Shown here: positions 25,895-34,612 of the stretch, in pieces | Position numbering within the stretch: position 1 is the stretch's first letter | Layout: every line of letters begins with the position of its first letter | Assembly (NCBI RefSeq): GCF_009469605.1 | Contig: NZ_SSXU01000009.1 | Coordinates: forward strand, 98,588-162,587 | Reading direction: 5' to 3' | Source: Zoogloea sp. 1C4 | GTDB lineage: Bacteria > Pseudomonadota > Gammaproteobacteria > Burkholderiales > Rhodocyclaceae | DNA length: 64,000 nt | Position numbers and translations under genes: made by a program | The notes under the pieces: generated by a model | The model's input: only the letters and a program-made list of their open reading frames with translations | Databases searched by the model: none | What the model was told of the DNA's origin: nothing

Positions 25895-25978
25895 CGGCAC
25901 GCATCTTCCTTCACCCAACCGGGGCGAGCACGGCCCCGCGGGCTGTGGTTGCTCCTTCATTTCCAAGAGGACATCACC

Positions 25979-26629
25979 ATGCCTGCACCTTCTTCCGCGA
26001 AACCGCTGTACCGCATCGACGAATGCCCCGACCTCATGGCCGACGGTTGCGTCGGTGACGAGCAGGGCAATCTCGTCTTTCTCTCGATCTGGGCGCGCGA
26101 CACCGCCGTTCAGGAGTTCCTTGCCCGCCTGACCCTCGGCCGGGATGAACAGGGGCTCGACCAGTTCCACGTCATCACCGAGCAGGGCGCATCCATCCCG
26201 GTCTTCGTCGGCAACGTCGAGAACCTGGAAAAGCGCATCACCCGCGCCTATCGGCGAACGCTGTTCGGTTCGCTGACGAATGTGTGGCTGTTCGATCGTC
26301 GCTGCGTGAAGCCAGACAAGGCCAACGCCAGCGCGCTAGCGCTTCTGCCCAGGAATTCCGCTCACCGGCTCGACCGGCTGTGGACGCTGGTGCAGGACAC
26401 CTGCCCGCTGCCACTGCTCGACCACTGGCGCGACACCGTGCTGGAGCTGTTGCAGACACGGCGGATGCTGACCGGTCTTCCCTTGGCCCTCGGGCCGCTG
26501 GAAGGCCATCGGCTGGCCCTCGATGTTCCGGCGCTGACGAAGGCGTTGGGCGAGCTGATCCGCAACGGCACCCTCGGCACCACGCAGTACGAACTGGCCG
26601 CGAACGCACCGCTTCGGCGTGTGGCGTGA
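25979..26629 (+). CDS. ICE hypothetical protein
   Basis: A 216-residue soluble protein starting MPAPSSAKPLYRIDECPDLMADG. The first ~100 residues are mixed alpha/beta (VFLSIWARDTAVQEFLARLTLG); the rest is helical, with RLDRLWTLVQDTCPLPLLDHWRD and LDVPALTKALGELIRNGTLG. I recognise no domain. It occurs in this slot, just before the methylase-like gene. AAGAGG is the ribosome site. Confidence 0.65.
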   Translation: MPAPSSAKPLYRIDECPDLMADGCVGDEQGNLVFLSIWARDTAVQEFLARLTLGRDEQGLDQFHVITEQGASIPVFVGNVENLEKRITRAYRRTLFGSLTNVWLFDRRCVKPDKANASALALLPRNSAHRLDRLWTLVQDTCPLPLLDHWRDTVLELLQTRRMLTGLPLALGPLEGHRLALDVPALTKALGELIRNGTLGTTQYELAANAPLRRVA

Positions 26630-26694
26630 GCCATCCCCACGGGCATGCGCGCCGCGCGTGCCCGCCTTCCCTCATCCATCACCAGGAGAAATCC

Positions 26695-27804
26695 ATGGCA
26701 CTCATGTTTCCGCGCCTGGCGCGCAATTTCATTCGTAACGGCTACTTCCCCACCGACGAGCCGACGCTGGAGCGGGCCTTGTCCGCACTGGTGCCGTCTC
26801 CCGGCTCCATGTCCATCCTCGATCCCTGCGCCGGCGAAGGCGTGGCGATCGCCGAAGCCGCCCACGCCCTCGGGCGCGAGCAGGTCCAGGCCTTCGCCGT
26901 CGAGTACGACGCCGAGCGTGCCCGCCACGCACGGCAACTGGTCGATCGCTGCATCCACGGTGACCTGATGGACACGCTGATCTCGCGCCAGTCCTTCGGG
27001 CTGCTGTGGCTGAACCCGCCGTATGGCGACCTGAGCAAGGACGTGAACGGCAACATCGGCTATCAGGGCCAGGGCCGTGCGCGGCTGGAAAAGCTGTTCT
27101 ATCAGCGCGCGCTGCCGCTGCTGCAGTACGGTGGCGTGCTGATCTTCATCGTGCCGTCCTACGTGCTCGACGCCGAGCTGGTCGGATGGCTGACGCGCCA
27201 CTTCGCCGACCTGCGCATCTACCGTGCGGTGGAAACGCAGTTCAAGCAGGTGGTGATCTTCGGTCGCAGGATTCGTCAGCGCGACCAGGCATCGGATTCG
27301 GTCAAGGCCACCCGCGGTCTGCTGCTGCAGATCGGACAGGGCGACGCCGAAGCCGAGGAGCTGCCGATCGAATGGCCGTTCCTGCCCTACACCGTCCCTG
27401 CCAGCCCGGCCGAGCCGGAGCACTTCTATCGCGTGACGATGGAGCCCGAGCAGTTCGCCGATGAAGTCGGCCGGCTGCAAGGTCTCTGGCCGGCGCTCGA
27501 TACCCACCTGGGCGCCGCGCAGCAATCGCTGCGTCCGCCCGCGCGGGCCTTGTCGCACTGGCATCTCGCCTTGGCCTTGGCCGCAGGCGCGATCTCCGGC
27601 GTGGTGAAGTCCAAGTCGGGGCGAGTGCTGGTGGTCAAAGGTGACACCCACAAGGAGAAGACTCTCCAGACGGAATACACCGAACGCGACGACGGCTCCG
27701 TGGCCGAGACGCGCATCCTCACCGACAAGTTCGTGCCGGTCATTCGTGCATGGGACTTGACGCTGGGCTCGCCTACGTGGGGCGAAGTGCTGACCATCCG
27801 CTGA
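26695..27804 (+). CDS. DUF6094-like ICE DNA methylase-fold protein
   Basis: A 369-residue protein with a class I S-adenosylmethionine fold. The SAM motif is LDPCAGEGVAIAEAA (D43) and the catalytic motif IV is NPPY at 107-110, typical of adenine-N6 methylation. A target-recognition domain like that of stand-alone enzymes is not obvious. The C-terminal ~170 residues are peculiar to the ICE family. A role in protecting or marking ICE DNA is plausible and unproven. It has no partner restriction gene nearby, so it is an orphan methylase-like protein. Confidence 0.8.
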   Translation: MALMFPRLARNFIRNGYFPTDEPTLERALSALVPSPGSMSILDPCAGEGVAIAEAAHALGREQVQAFAVEYDAERARHARQLVDRCIHGDLMDTLISRQSFGLLWLNPPYGDLSKDVNGNIGYQGQGRARLEKLFYQRALPLLQYGGVLIFIVPSYVLDAELVGWLTRHFADLRIYRAVETQFKQVVIFGRRIRQRDQASDSVKATRGLLLQIGQGDAEAEELPIEWPFLPYTVPASPAEPEHFYRVTMEPEQFADEVGRLQGLWPALDTHLGAAQQSLRPPARALSHWHLALALAAGAISGVVKSKSGRVLVVKGDTHKEKTLQTEYTERDDGSVAETRILTDKFVPVIRAWDLTLGSPTWGEVLTIR

Positions 27805-27826
27805 TCGCTGATCGCTGATCGCTGAT
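27799..27826. repeat. Four tandem copies of CGCTGAT
   Basis: The heptamer is repeated exactly four times. The stop codon TGA of the methylase-like gene is in the first copy, so copy number changes would not alter the protein. Confidence 0.85.
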
Positions 27827-27926
27827 CGCGGTTCCCTGACGGTTCGCCGTCGCTTTCATCCACCCACCGGGGTCACGTTGCCCCGATGGGGTGCCGCGGC
27901 CCCTTCTTCCAGAAGGAGAAACCACC

Positions 27927-28232
27927 ATGGCACTCGCAGTCCTCAACCTCGCGTCACAAGCACGCTTTTCGCCAGGGCAGGTGGTCATGACCGCCGGCGT
28001 TGACGAGCTGGTCCGACAGGGCTGGCTCAACCCCTCGCCGTACCTGCGCCGCCATCTTCATGGCGATTGGGGCGACCTGGACGACAGCGATCGACGGCAG
28101 AACGACGCCGCGCTGCAATCCGGTGAGGATCGTCTGTTCTCGTCCTACCAGGTCACGCGCGACCTGAAGCTCTGGATCATCACCGAATGGGATCGCAGCG
28201 TCACCACGCTGCTGTTGCCCAGCGAATACTGA
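27927..28232 (+). CDS. Small ICE hypothetical protein before the helicase gene
   Basis: A 101-residue protein, MALAVLNLASQARFSPGQVVMT at its start, with RQGWLNPSPYLRRHLHGDWGDLDDSDRRQND in parts and LKLWIITEWDRSVTTLLLP at the end. The last part resembles small phage- or plasmid-type proteins that bind a helicase or methylase, but there is no named domain. AAGGAG precedes the ATG. It lies between the methylase-like and SNF2-like genes and may be coexpressed with them. Confidence 0.65.
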   Translation: MALAVLNLASQARFSPGQVVMTAGVDELVRQGWLNPSPYLRRHLHGDWGDLDDSDRRQNDAALQSGEDRLFSSYQVTRDLKLWIITEWDRSVTTLLLPSEY

Positions 28233-28342
28233 TCCGCATCCAGCGGCACCTACACGTTTCTATGCCGCATCTTTCTTCCCACCCAGGGGCATGTCACCGC
28301 CCCGTGGGGGAGGTGCATGCCTCATTTTTTTGGAGCATCACC

Positions 28343-30613
28343 ATGTCCCTCGATCTCGAAACCGTTCTCGAAACCGCTGTGCAGGGCGACCTGCTCGAAG
28401 CGGCCGCTTCACCCCTCACGCTCAGCCTGCAGGACTTCGTGTCCGAGTTCGGCGACGAGCTGCTCGACTCGCTCAACCGCGCCAATCCTCCGGTCTACAC
28501 CGGCCAGGTGCGGGTGCATCGGCAACTGATCCTCGCCGCGCTCAAGCGCAAGCTGTTCCCGGCGCAAGCCGATGTGGTCCACGCCGTCACCGAGCTGTTG
28601 GTCGATCGCGGCGAACGCGCCGCGATCGTCAACGGCGAGATGGGCTGCGGCAAGACGACGGTGGGTATTGCCACCGCCGCCGTGCTCAACGCCGAAGGCT
28701 ACCGCCGCACCCTGGTGCTCTCGCCACCCCACTTGGTCTACAAGTGGCGGCGCGAAATCCAGGAGACGGTGGCCGGGGCCAAGGTCTGGGTGCTCAACGG
28801 CCCGGACACGCTGGTCAAGCTGCTGAAACTGCGTGAGCAGTTGGGCGTGCCGGCGCAGGGCCAGGAGTTCTTCGTCCTGGGCCGCGTGCGGATGCGGATG
28901 GGGTTCCACTGGAAGCCTGTCTTCGTTCGGCGGCGCACGCCTCACGGCGACGTGGGGGCCTGCCCGGCTTGCGGGCATGTCATCACCGACCTGGACGGCG
29001 AGCCTGTCAACACCATCGATCTAGAAGCGGAAGAGTCCCGCCGTAAATGCAGCCACTGCACCTCACCGCTGTGGACGCTGATCCGTCCCAGAGGCCTGTC
29101 CGCCAGCGACCAGTCCTCGACCGTGCTCAAGGCACTGAAGCGTATTCCAACCATTGGCGAAGTCACCGCGCAGAAGCTGATGCAGAAGTTCGGTGACGCC
29201 TTCCTCGCGTCGATGCTCGGGGACAACATCCACGAGTTCATCAACCTGATGGATGGCAACGGCGAGCTGGTCTTCTCGGACCGGCAAGCCCACCGCATGG
29301 AACGTGCGATGGCCAACATGGAGTTCGGCTTCGGCGAGGGCGGCTACCAGCCGTCCGAGTTCATCAAGAGGCAGCTTCCCCAAGGCACGTTCGACCTGCT
29401 CATCGCCGACGAGGCGCACGAGTACAAGAACGGCGGCTCCGCACAGGGCCAGGCCATGGGGGTGTTGGCGGCCAAGGCGCGCAAGACGCTATTGCTCACC
29501 GGCACACTGATGGGCGGCTACGGCGACGACCTGTTCCACCTGCTGTTCCGAGCCCTGCCTGGGCGGATGATCGAAGACGGCTACCGCCCGACCAAGAGCG
29601 GCAGCATGACCTCGGCCGCGATGGCGTTCATGCGCGATCACGGCGTGCTCAAGGACATCTATTCCGAGAGCGCGGGCACGGCGCACAAGACGGCCAAGGG
29701 CACCAAGGTATCGGTGCGCACGGTCAAAGCGCCGGGGTTCGGTCCCAAGGGCGTGCTGCGTTGCGTCCTGCCGTTCACGGTCTTCCTCAAGCTGAAGGAC
29801 ATCGGTGGCAACGTGCTGCCGCCCTACGACGAGGAGTTCCGCGAAGTCGCGATGGACACGGCGCAAGCCGCGGCCTACCGCGATCTGGCGGGTCGGCTGA
29901 CCCAGGAGCTGAAGCAGGCCTTGGCGAAGCGCGACACGACGCTGCTCGGTGTGGTCCTCAACGTGCTGCTGGCCTGGCCGGACTGCTGCTTCCGGTCGGA
30001 AACGGTGGTGCATCCGCGCACGCGCAACACCTTGGCGTTCGTTCCGGCTCAGTTCAACGAGCTGGAGGTGATGCCCAAGGAACGCGAGCTGATCGAGATC
30101 TGCAAGCAGGAGAAGGCAGAAGGGCGCAAGACCCTGGTCTATTCGGTCTACACCGGCACGCGCGACACCACGTCGCGTTTGAAGGTGCTGCTGGAGCAGG
30201 AAGGCTTCAAGGTGGCGGTGCTGCGCGCGAGCGTGGATGCCTCCCGCCGCGAGGACTGGATCGCCGAGCAGTTGGACCGTGGCATCGACGTGCTCATCAC
30301 CAATCCCGAGCTGGTGAAAACCGGCCTGGACTTGCTGGAGTTCCCGACCATCGTGTTCCTCCAGTCCGGCTACAACGTGTATTCGTTGCAGCAGGCCGCC
30401 CGGCGCTCCTGGCGCATCGGCCAGAAGCAGCCGGTGCGCGTGATCTACCTCGGCTACGCCAACTCCTCGCAGATGACCTGCCTGGGGTTGATGGCCCGGA
30501 AGATCATGGTGTCGCAATCCACCTCGGGCGACGTTCCTGAATCCGGGCTCGATGTCCTGAACCAGGATGGCGACTCGGTGGAGGTGGCACTGGCTCGGCA
30601 GTTGGTGCATTGA
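28343..30613 (+). CDS. SNF2-type DEAH helicase of the ICE
   Basis: A 756-residue protein with the two RecA-like lobes of an SNF2 helicase. Walker A is GEMGCGKTTVG (E99 to G109, K104), motif Ia is VLSPPHLVYKWRREI, motif II is DEAH (356-359), motif III is LLTGTLMGG, and the second lobe includes LVYSVYTGTRDTTSRL and the arginine-finger motif QQAARRSWRIGQKQPV. A zinc ribbon is inserted before lobe 1's DEAH (CPACGHV...CSHC). Such proteins move along double-stranded DNA and remodel it. It is a standard member of this ICE block. The start ATG at 28343 follows TGGAG. Confidence 0.9.
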   Translation: MSLDLETVLETAVQGDLLEAAASPLTLSLQDFVSEFGDELLDSLNRANPPVYTGQVRVHRQLILAALKRKLFPAQADVVHAVTELLVDRGERAAIVNGEMGCGKTTVGIATAAVLNAEGYRRTLVLSPPHLVYKWRREIQETVAGAKVWVLNGPDTLVKLLKLREQLGVPAQGQEFFVLGRVRMRMGFHWKPVFVRRRTPHGDVGACPACGHVITDLDGEPVNTIDLEAEESRRKCSHCTSPLWTLIRPRGLSASDQSSTVLKALKRIPTIGEVTAQKLMQKFGDAFLASMLGDNIHEFINLMDGNGELVFSDRQAHRMERAMANMEFGFGEGGYQPSEFIKRQLPQGTFDLLIADEAHEYKNGGSAQGQAMGVLAAKARKTLLLTGTLMGGYGDDLFHLLFRALPGRMIEDGYRPTKSGSMTSAAMAFMRDHGVLKDIYSESAGTAHKTAKGTKVSVRTVKAPGFGPKGVLRCVLPFTVFLKLKDIGGNVLPPYDEEFREVAMDTAQAAAYRDLAGRLTQELKQALAKRDTTLLGVVLNVLLAWPDCCFRSETVVHPRTRNTLAFVPAQFNELEVMPKERELIEICKQEKAEGRKTLVYSVYTGTRDTTSRLKVLLEQEGFKVAVLRASVDASRREDWIAEQLDRGIDVLITNPELVKTGLDLLEFPTIVFLQSGYNVYSLQQAARRSWRIGQKQPVRVIYLGYANSSQMTCLGLMARKIMVSQSTSGDVPESGLDVLNQDGDSVEVALARQLVH

Positions 30614-30628
30614 GCGTTGCTGAACTTG

Positions 30629-30658
30629 GCGGCCCCTTCGGGGGCCGCTTCTTTCTTC
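30629..30658. terminator. Bidirectional intrinsic terminator between convergent genes
   Basis: A perfect stem GCGGCCCC / GGGGCCGC with a TTCG tetraloop is followed by TTCTTTCTTC. It lies 15 bp after the helicase stop, and its far edge touches the stop of the minus-strand gene ending at 30657. Confidence 0.85.
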
Positions 30659-31400
30659 AGCAAAGCCCGCGGGCTTCCCGTTCCTTGTCCCGCAGTTCTT
30701 GATCCAGCGGCGGGTAGTAGATCACGTCGGGAGGGGTGTCCGAGAACCAGGCCCACTTCAGGATGAAACCAGCGCACAGCAGGGTGACCGCCGTGACGAT
30801 GGGCGCCCAGCCGGCCAGCGCCTCGACGATCGTGCCGATCAAGCCGACGCTACCGGAGATCCACTGCACGAGCAGCCAATCCGCCAGCGCCGCCAGAAGG
30901 GCTGCCGCCGTCAGCTCGCCGGCTCGCTCCCGAGCCAGTCTCTCGGCCTGCTTCTTCTGTTCATGTGCCTCATACATGCGGAACAGGAAATTGTCCTTCT
31001 CGCGCAGAGCCAGGTTTCGGAAGTCGCGTGCAGGTGCATATCCCAGTGGCCTCTGGTAGGCCGGCTCAGCCGAAGCCGTGAGAAAGCCCGGCAGCCAACT
31101 GAGGACGATAACGCTGATCTGACGCAGCACGATCAGGACGACGGGGATCACGATGGCTACCGCGAAGCTGAAGGCGACGACGAGGACTGCGACCCATCCC
31201 ACATCACTCAGTAGCGCCTTGTCGCCGGCCGACCACTGCCACAGCCCTCGACCGGCACGAAGCATCATGGCCATGTCGAGGAACAGGACGAGGCAAATCA
31301 ACCGCAACGCCCAGTGGGCATCCCAGGCTCTCTCCAGCGCTCCAAGACCTTTTTCGACAGCGGCGGTGCTGCCCGCTTTATCTGCATCGTCTTTCGCCAA
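30657..31400 (-). CDS. Multi-pass membrane protein on the opposite strand
   Basis: A 247-residue protein, probably from a TTG start at 31400. AAGGAG lies 7 bp upstream and no ATG in frame fits. The N-terminus (LAKDDADKAGSTAAVEKG) is cytoplasmic. Three or four hydrophobic segments follow: ALRLICLVLFLDMAMML, VGWVAVLVVAFSFAVAIVI and, near the C-terminus, LLVQWISGSVGLIGTIVEAL and APIVTAVTLLCAGFIL. Two amphipathic stretches lie between them. No family is recognised. It is the only minus-strand gene in the ICE block and faces away from the PilL-like gene. Confidence 0.65.
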   Translation of the reverse strand: MAKDDADKAGSTAAVEKGLGALERAWDAHWALRLICLVLFLDMAMMLRAGRGLWQWSAGDKALLSDVGWVAVLVVAFSFAVAIVIPVVLIVLRQISVIVLSWLPGFLTASAEPAYQRPLGYAPARDFRNLALREKDNFLFRMYEAHEQKKQAERLARERAGELTAAALLAALADWLLVQWISGSVGLIGTIVEALAGWAPIVTAVTLLCAGFILKWAWFSDTPPDVIYYPPLDQELRDKEREARGLC

Positions 31401-31544
31401 CTTCCTTCTCCTTGTTTGGGTGGTCGAACTGTGTAGCGAGCGCCCCTTCTTGGGGAAATGGGGCGCCGCGCGTTTCGGATTTTCGGCAGCCCGCGCAGCA
31501 CGGTTCTGCAATGGTGCAGGCATCCCGTCACCGTGGGGTGCCAC

Positions 31545-32096
31545 ATGCTGCCGTCTTTGCCTCGTTTCCTCTGCATCTTCGTCGTGCTCAGCGGCCTGCT
31601 GTCCGGCTGCACGACGACACCGGCCACCCCTGACCACATAGAAGCGCCGCCACCCGACGAGCCAGCTTTGGAGCAGCGACTGGTGCCCGTGGCCCGCTAC
31701 GGCCGCTACACCCTGGTCGAGCTGGTGCCGGAACCTGCGCAGCGTGATCTCTTGCAGCAGGCGGTGGAGGTCTCGATTCCGCCCATGCTCGATGCCAGCG
31801 TGGGCGATGCCATGCGCCACGTATTGCTGCGCTCCGGCTATCGGCTCTGCGATGCGGCCGAGGCCGCTACGCTCTACGCGCTGCCGCTGCCTGCCGCACA
31901 CCTGCGCCTGGGCCCGCTGATGCTGCGCGATGCCTTGCTGACCCTTGCCGGCCCCGCCTGGGAGCTGTCGGTCGATGACTTGACCCGCCAAGTCTGCTTC
32001 AGCCGGCACGGTGCTCCCACCTTCCATTCCGCTGACCCGCCCGGCACCGCCACGCCCGTGCCGGACGCCGACCGGCCCGAGGAGATGCAGCCATGA
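31545..32096 (+). CDS. PilL N-terminal-like conjugation lipoprotein (TIGR03748 type)
   Basis: A 183-residue lipoprotein. The signal sequence ends in a lipobox, LLSGC (Cys near residue 21), and the mature part starts TTTPATPDH. The body, ARYGRYTLVELVPEPAQRDLLQQAVEVSIPP in parts, GDAMRHVLLRSGYRLC, and RLGPLMLRDALLTLAGPAWELSVDDLTRQVCF, matches the PilL-N / TIGR03748 ICE family with its secretin-like N0 fold. It should lie in the outer membrane and take part in the ICE conjugation or pilus machinery. It heads an operon of tightly overlapping genes. Confidence 0.8.
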   Translation: MLPSLPRFLCIFVVLSGLLSGCTTTPATPDHIEAPPPDEPALEQRLVPVARYGRYTLVELVPEPAQRDLLQQAVEVSIPPMLDASVGDAMRHVLLRSGYRLCDAAEAATLYALPLPAAHLRLGPLMLRDALLTLAGPAWELSVDDLTRQVCFSRHGAPTFHSADPPGTATPVPDADRPEEMQP

Positions 32097-32740
32097 CCTT
32101 CCCCCAAGCGCCATCCGAGCGCAATTCCCGCACGCGCTGGCTCAAGGTCGCCGCGGCCTTCTGGCTGCTGCTCATCAGTGCCGTGGCACTCATCAACAGC
32201 GTCGGCCTGTCGCGGCTCGCCGAACAGACCCAGAGCACCGCACAGGATGCGCAGGTCAATGCGCTGGTCCTGCGCGTGGCCGATCTCGAACAACAGGCCG
32301 ATGCGGACAAGCGCCGGCCGGCGCCGATCAGCCAGGCCGAATTCGCCACCGCGCGGCAGGCGCTGGACGAACGGATGGCGCGCCTCGAAGAGGCCGATGA
32401 GGCGAGGGCCTTGGCCGTCGACCTGCAGACGCTGCTGGCGCGCGTGAACGGAATCGAAACCCGCCTGGAGAAAACCCGGCAGGTGGCATCCGCCGCTCGC
32501 CCGCGCGCTCCGGTTACGACGAAGCCCAAGGCGCCGGAGCCGCCGTTCCGGGTGCTCGGCGTGGAGCTGCGTGGAGGCGAGCGCTTTCTGTCGATCACCT
32601 CCACCGCCGCGGCCTCGCTCGCGGGTGCCCGGCTGCTGCGCGAGGGCGATGCCGAGGGCGGCTGGCAACTGCAGTCCATCGAGGCGCAGGCGGGCGTGTT
32701 CCAGGTGAACGGCCAGACGCAGCGCGTTGCGGTGCCGTAG
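32093..32740 (+). CDS. ICE conjugation-cluster membrane protein
   Basis: A 215-residue protein with one N-terminal membrane anchor (WLKVAAAFWLLLISAVALINSVG), a long coiled coil (about 45-125: LAEQTQSTAQDAQVNALVLRVADLEQ in pieces), a basic Ala/Pro linker and a C-terminal beta-rich domain (PFRVLGVELRGGERFLSI, VFQVNGQTQRVAVP). The layout recalls periplasmic scaffolding subunits. It is not matched to a named family. The ATG overlaps the PilL-like gene by 4 bp. Confidence 0.7.
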   Translation: MTFPQAPSERNSRTRWLKVAAAFWLLLISAVALINSVGLSRLAEQTQSTAQDAQVNALVLRVADLEQQADADKRRPAPISQAEFATARQALDERMARLEEADEARALAVDLQTLLARVNGIETRLEKTRQVASAARPRAPVTTKPKAPEPPFRVLGVELRGGERFLSITSTAAASLAGARLLREGDAEGGWQLQSIEAQAGVFQVNGQTQRVAVP

Positions 32741-32749
32741 GAGGTCGCC

Positions 32750-33469
32750 ATGAACCTGCGGCCCTTGCTCGCTGCCATCGTGCTGTTCGCCGCTTTCGGC
32801 GCATCCGCCCAGCCGGCCCCGGTGACGAACTCGCGCATGGTGCCCGCCCAGGTGCAGCCGGGCACTGATGCCGCGCTCGACGAGAGGCAGGCGCGGGAGT
32901 GGGGGCTTCAGCCCGAGGAGTGGGCACGTTACCGGCAACTGATGCAGGGGCCGCTCGGGGTCTATTCGCCCCAGCTCGATCCGCTCACGGCGCTGGGCAT
33001 CGAGGCCCGCAGCGAGGAGGAGCGCAGGCGCTATGCGGAGTTGCAGGTGCAGGCCGAGGCCCGGCGCGTCGGCAAGACGCTGGCCTACCAGCGGGCCTAC
33101 GACGCGGCGTGGCAGCGCCTGTTTCCCGGCCAGCCGCGCGTGAGCCTCCCCGGCGCCAAGGCGCAGGGTGCCGGCAACACCGGCTCCGGGCGCCTGGCGG
33201 TCTTCGTCAAGGCCGACTGCGCACCGTGCGCGCAGCGCGTGCAGCAGTTGCAGGCGGCCGGCACGGCCTTCGATCTCTACATGGTCGGCAGCCGTCAGGA
33301 CGACGCGCGCATCCGGCAGTGGGCCACCCAGGCGGGCATCGACCCGGCCAGGGTGCGCGCCCGCACCATCACGCTCAACCACGATGCGGGGCGCTGGCTG
33401 TCGCTCGGCCTGCCCGGCGAGCTGCCGGCCGTGGTGCGCGAGGTGAACGGCCAGTGGCAGCGGCAATAG
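32750..33469 (+). CDS. TIGR03759-family ICE periplasmic protein
   Basis: A 239-residue exported protein with a signal peptide ending FGASAQPA. Conserved TIGR03759 elements are AREWGLQPEEWARYRQLMQGPLG in parts, YSPQLDPLTALGIEA and a C-terminal thioredoxin-like stretch, LAVFVKADCAPCAQRVQQLQ. The C-x-x-C pair (CAPC) suggests a disulfide oxidoreductase-like fold. It lies in the mating-pair block of PFGI-1-class ICEs. Its job is not known. Confidence 0.85.
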   Translation: MNLRPLLAAIVLFAAFGASAQPAPVTNSRMVPAQVQPGTDAALDERQAREWGLQPEEWARYRQLMQGPLGVYSPQLDPLTALGIEARSEEERRRYAELQVQAEARRVGKTLAYQRAYDAAWQRLFPGQPRVSLPGAKAQGAGNTGSGRLAVFVKADCAPCAQRVQQLQAAGTAFDLYMVGSRQDDARIRQWATQAGIDPARVRARTITLNHDAGRWLSLGLPGELPAVVREVNGQWQRQ

Positions 33470-34074
33470 GTACTCCGGGCCGGGAGCGTCGGCCGTCCCG
33501 CGTCGCCATCCGCTGCGCCAGCGCCGCGCTGCTGCTCGCCACCGGCGGCTGGGCGTTGGCCGCCCTGGCGCGGGAAGTGCCGCCGCCGGCCTATCGACTG
33601 GCGGCGCATCGTGCAGACGTGCCGGCGGCGGTGCTGTACGCGGTGGCCTTGCAGGAGAGCGGCGCCATGCTGCGCGGGCGCCTGATCCCCTGGCCGTGGA
33701 CGCTCAACGTCGCCGGCACGCCGCAGCGCTACGCCACCCGCGCCGAGGCCTGTGCGGGGCTGCGCCGGGCGCTCGCCCACACGCCGGCCAATCGCATCGA
33801 CGCCGGTCTCGGCCAGGTCAATCTCGGCTACCACACGCATCGCTACACGCAGCCCTGCGAGCTGCTGGACCCGTACCGCAACCTCGCCATCGCGGCGGAA
33901 ATCCTGCGCGAACAGTACACGCCGGGCGAGGACTGGCTGCTTGCCATCGGCCGCTATCACCGGCCCGCCGGCGGGGCACCCGCGGCGCGCTACCGGCGCA
34001 GTGTGCATCGGCACCTGACCCGCGTGCTCGACCCCGGCGTTCCCGTTCCAACCCTTCAGGCCACTACGCCATGA
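33454..34074 (+). CDS. Lytic transglycosylase (SLT type) of the conjugation apparatus
   Basis: A 206-residue protein. The GTG start at 33454 overlaps the preceding gene by 16 bp. After a signal/anchor segment (ASAALLLATGGWALAALA) the SLT fold follows: VLYAVALQESGAML has the catalytic glutamate in A-x-Q-E-S, ANRIDAGLGQVNLGYH gives the G-L-x-Q-V/I-N motif, and LLDPYRNLAIAAEILREQY and AIGRYHRP follow. It should open peptidoglycan locally so that the mating channel can be built. The gene order next to TIGR03759 and TIGR03765 is usual. Confidence 0.85.
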   Translation: MAAAIGTPGRERRPSRVAIRCASAALLLATGGWALAALAREVPPPAYRLAAHRADVPAAVLYAVALQESGAMLRGRLIPWPWTLNVAGTPQRYATRAEACAGLRRALAHTPANRIDAGLGQVNLGYHTHRYTQPCELLDPYRNLAIAAEILREQYTPGEDWLLAIGRYHRPAGGAPAARYRRSVHRHLTRVLDPGVPVPTLQATTP

Positions 34075-34604
34075 ACCACATCGTTCTCATCGCCGCCATC
34101 GGGCTGCTGTCCACGACCACCGTCTTCGCCCAGACCGCCTCCGCGCCGCTGATCGTCGTCGAAGACCGTGGCGGCGACTCCGCGCTGCCGTACTACCAGT
34201 CGCTGAATCCTCAGCCAGATCAGGCCACGCCGCCGGCCCCGATGCCGGCCCCTCGCGCGGGCAACACGGCCGACGCCGAAGCCGCCATGCTGCCGGTGCG
34301 CTCGACGCAACTGTCGCCGGGCGAGGTGCAGCGCCGCGTCATCCGGGCGCCGGGCCTGACGGCGCTGTTCCTGATCGGCGACGACGAGCGTTCGCGCGCC
34401 TGGCTGCGGCAGCGGCAGGCGGCGCTGCGCGAGCTGGGCGCCGTGGGCCTGGTGGTCAACGTGGAGTCGGTGGCCGCGCTGACGGCGCTGCGTAGGCTGG
34501 CTCCCGGCCTCACCCTCTCGCCGGTCTCCGGCGACGACCTGGCCCAGCGCCTGGGCCTGCGCCACTACCCGGTGCTCATCACGGCCACCGGTGTCGAGCA
34601 GTAG
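34071..34604 (+). CDS. TIGR03765-family ICE protein (PFL_4695 type)
   Basis: A 177-residue exported protein. The signal peptide ends TVFAQTASAP. The first half is Pro/Ala-rich (about 45-75). The second half, PVRSTQLSPGEVQRRVIRAPGLTALFLIGDDERSRAWL in parts, LGAVGLVVNVESVAAL and GDDLAQRLGLRHYPVLIT, is the conserved TIGR03765 domain. The role in conjugation is unknown. The ATG overlaps the transglycosylase stop by 4 bp (ATGA). Confidence 0.85.
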   Translation: MNHIVLIAAIGLLSTTTVFAQTASAPLIVVEDRGGDSALPYYQSLNPQPDQATPPAPMPAPRAGNTADAEAAMLPVRSTQLSPGEVQRRVIRAPGLTALFLIGDDERSRAWLRQRQAALRELGAVGLVVNVESVAALTALRRLAPGLTLSPVSGDDLAQRLGLRHYPVLITATGVEQ

Positions 34605-34612
34605 GTGCGCAA

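Noticed and set aside
30657..32114. A 485-residue minus-strand frame read as one gene
   Set aside because: The part above about 31400 overlaps the 5' half of the PilL-like gene and has no coding character. A TTG start at 31400 with AAGGAG in front explains the real gene.
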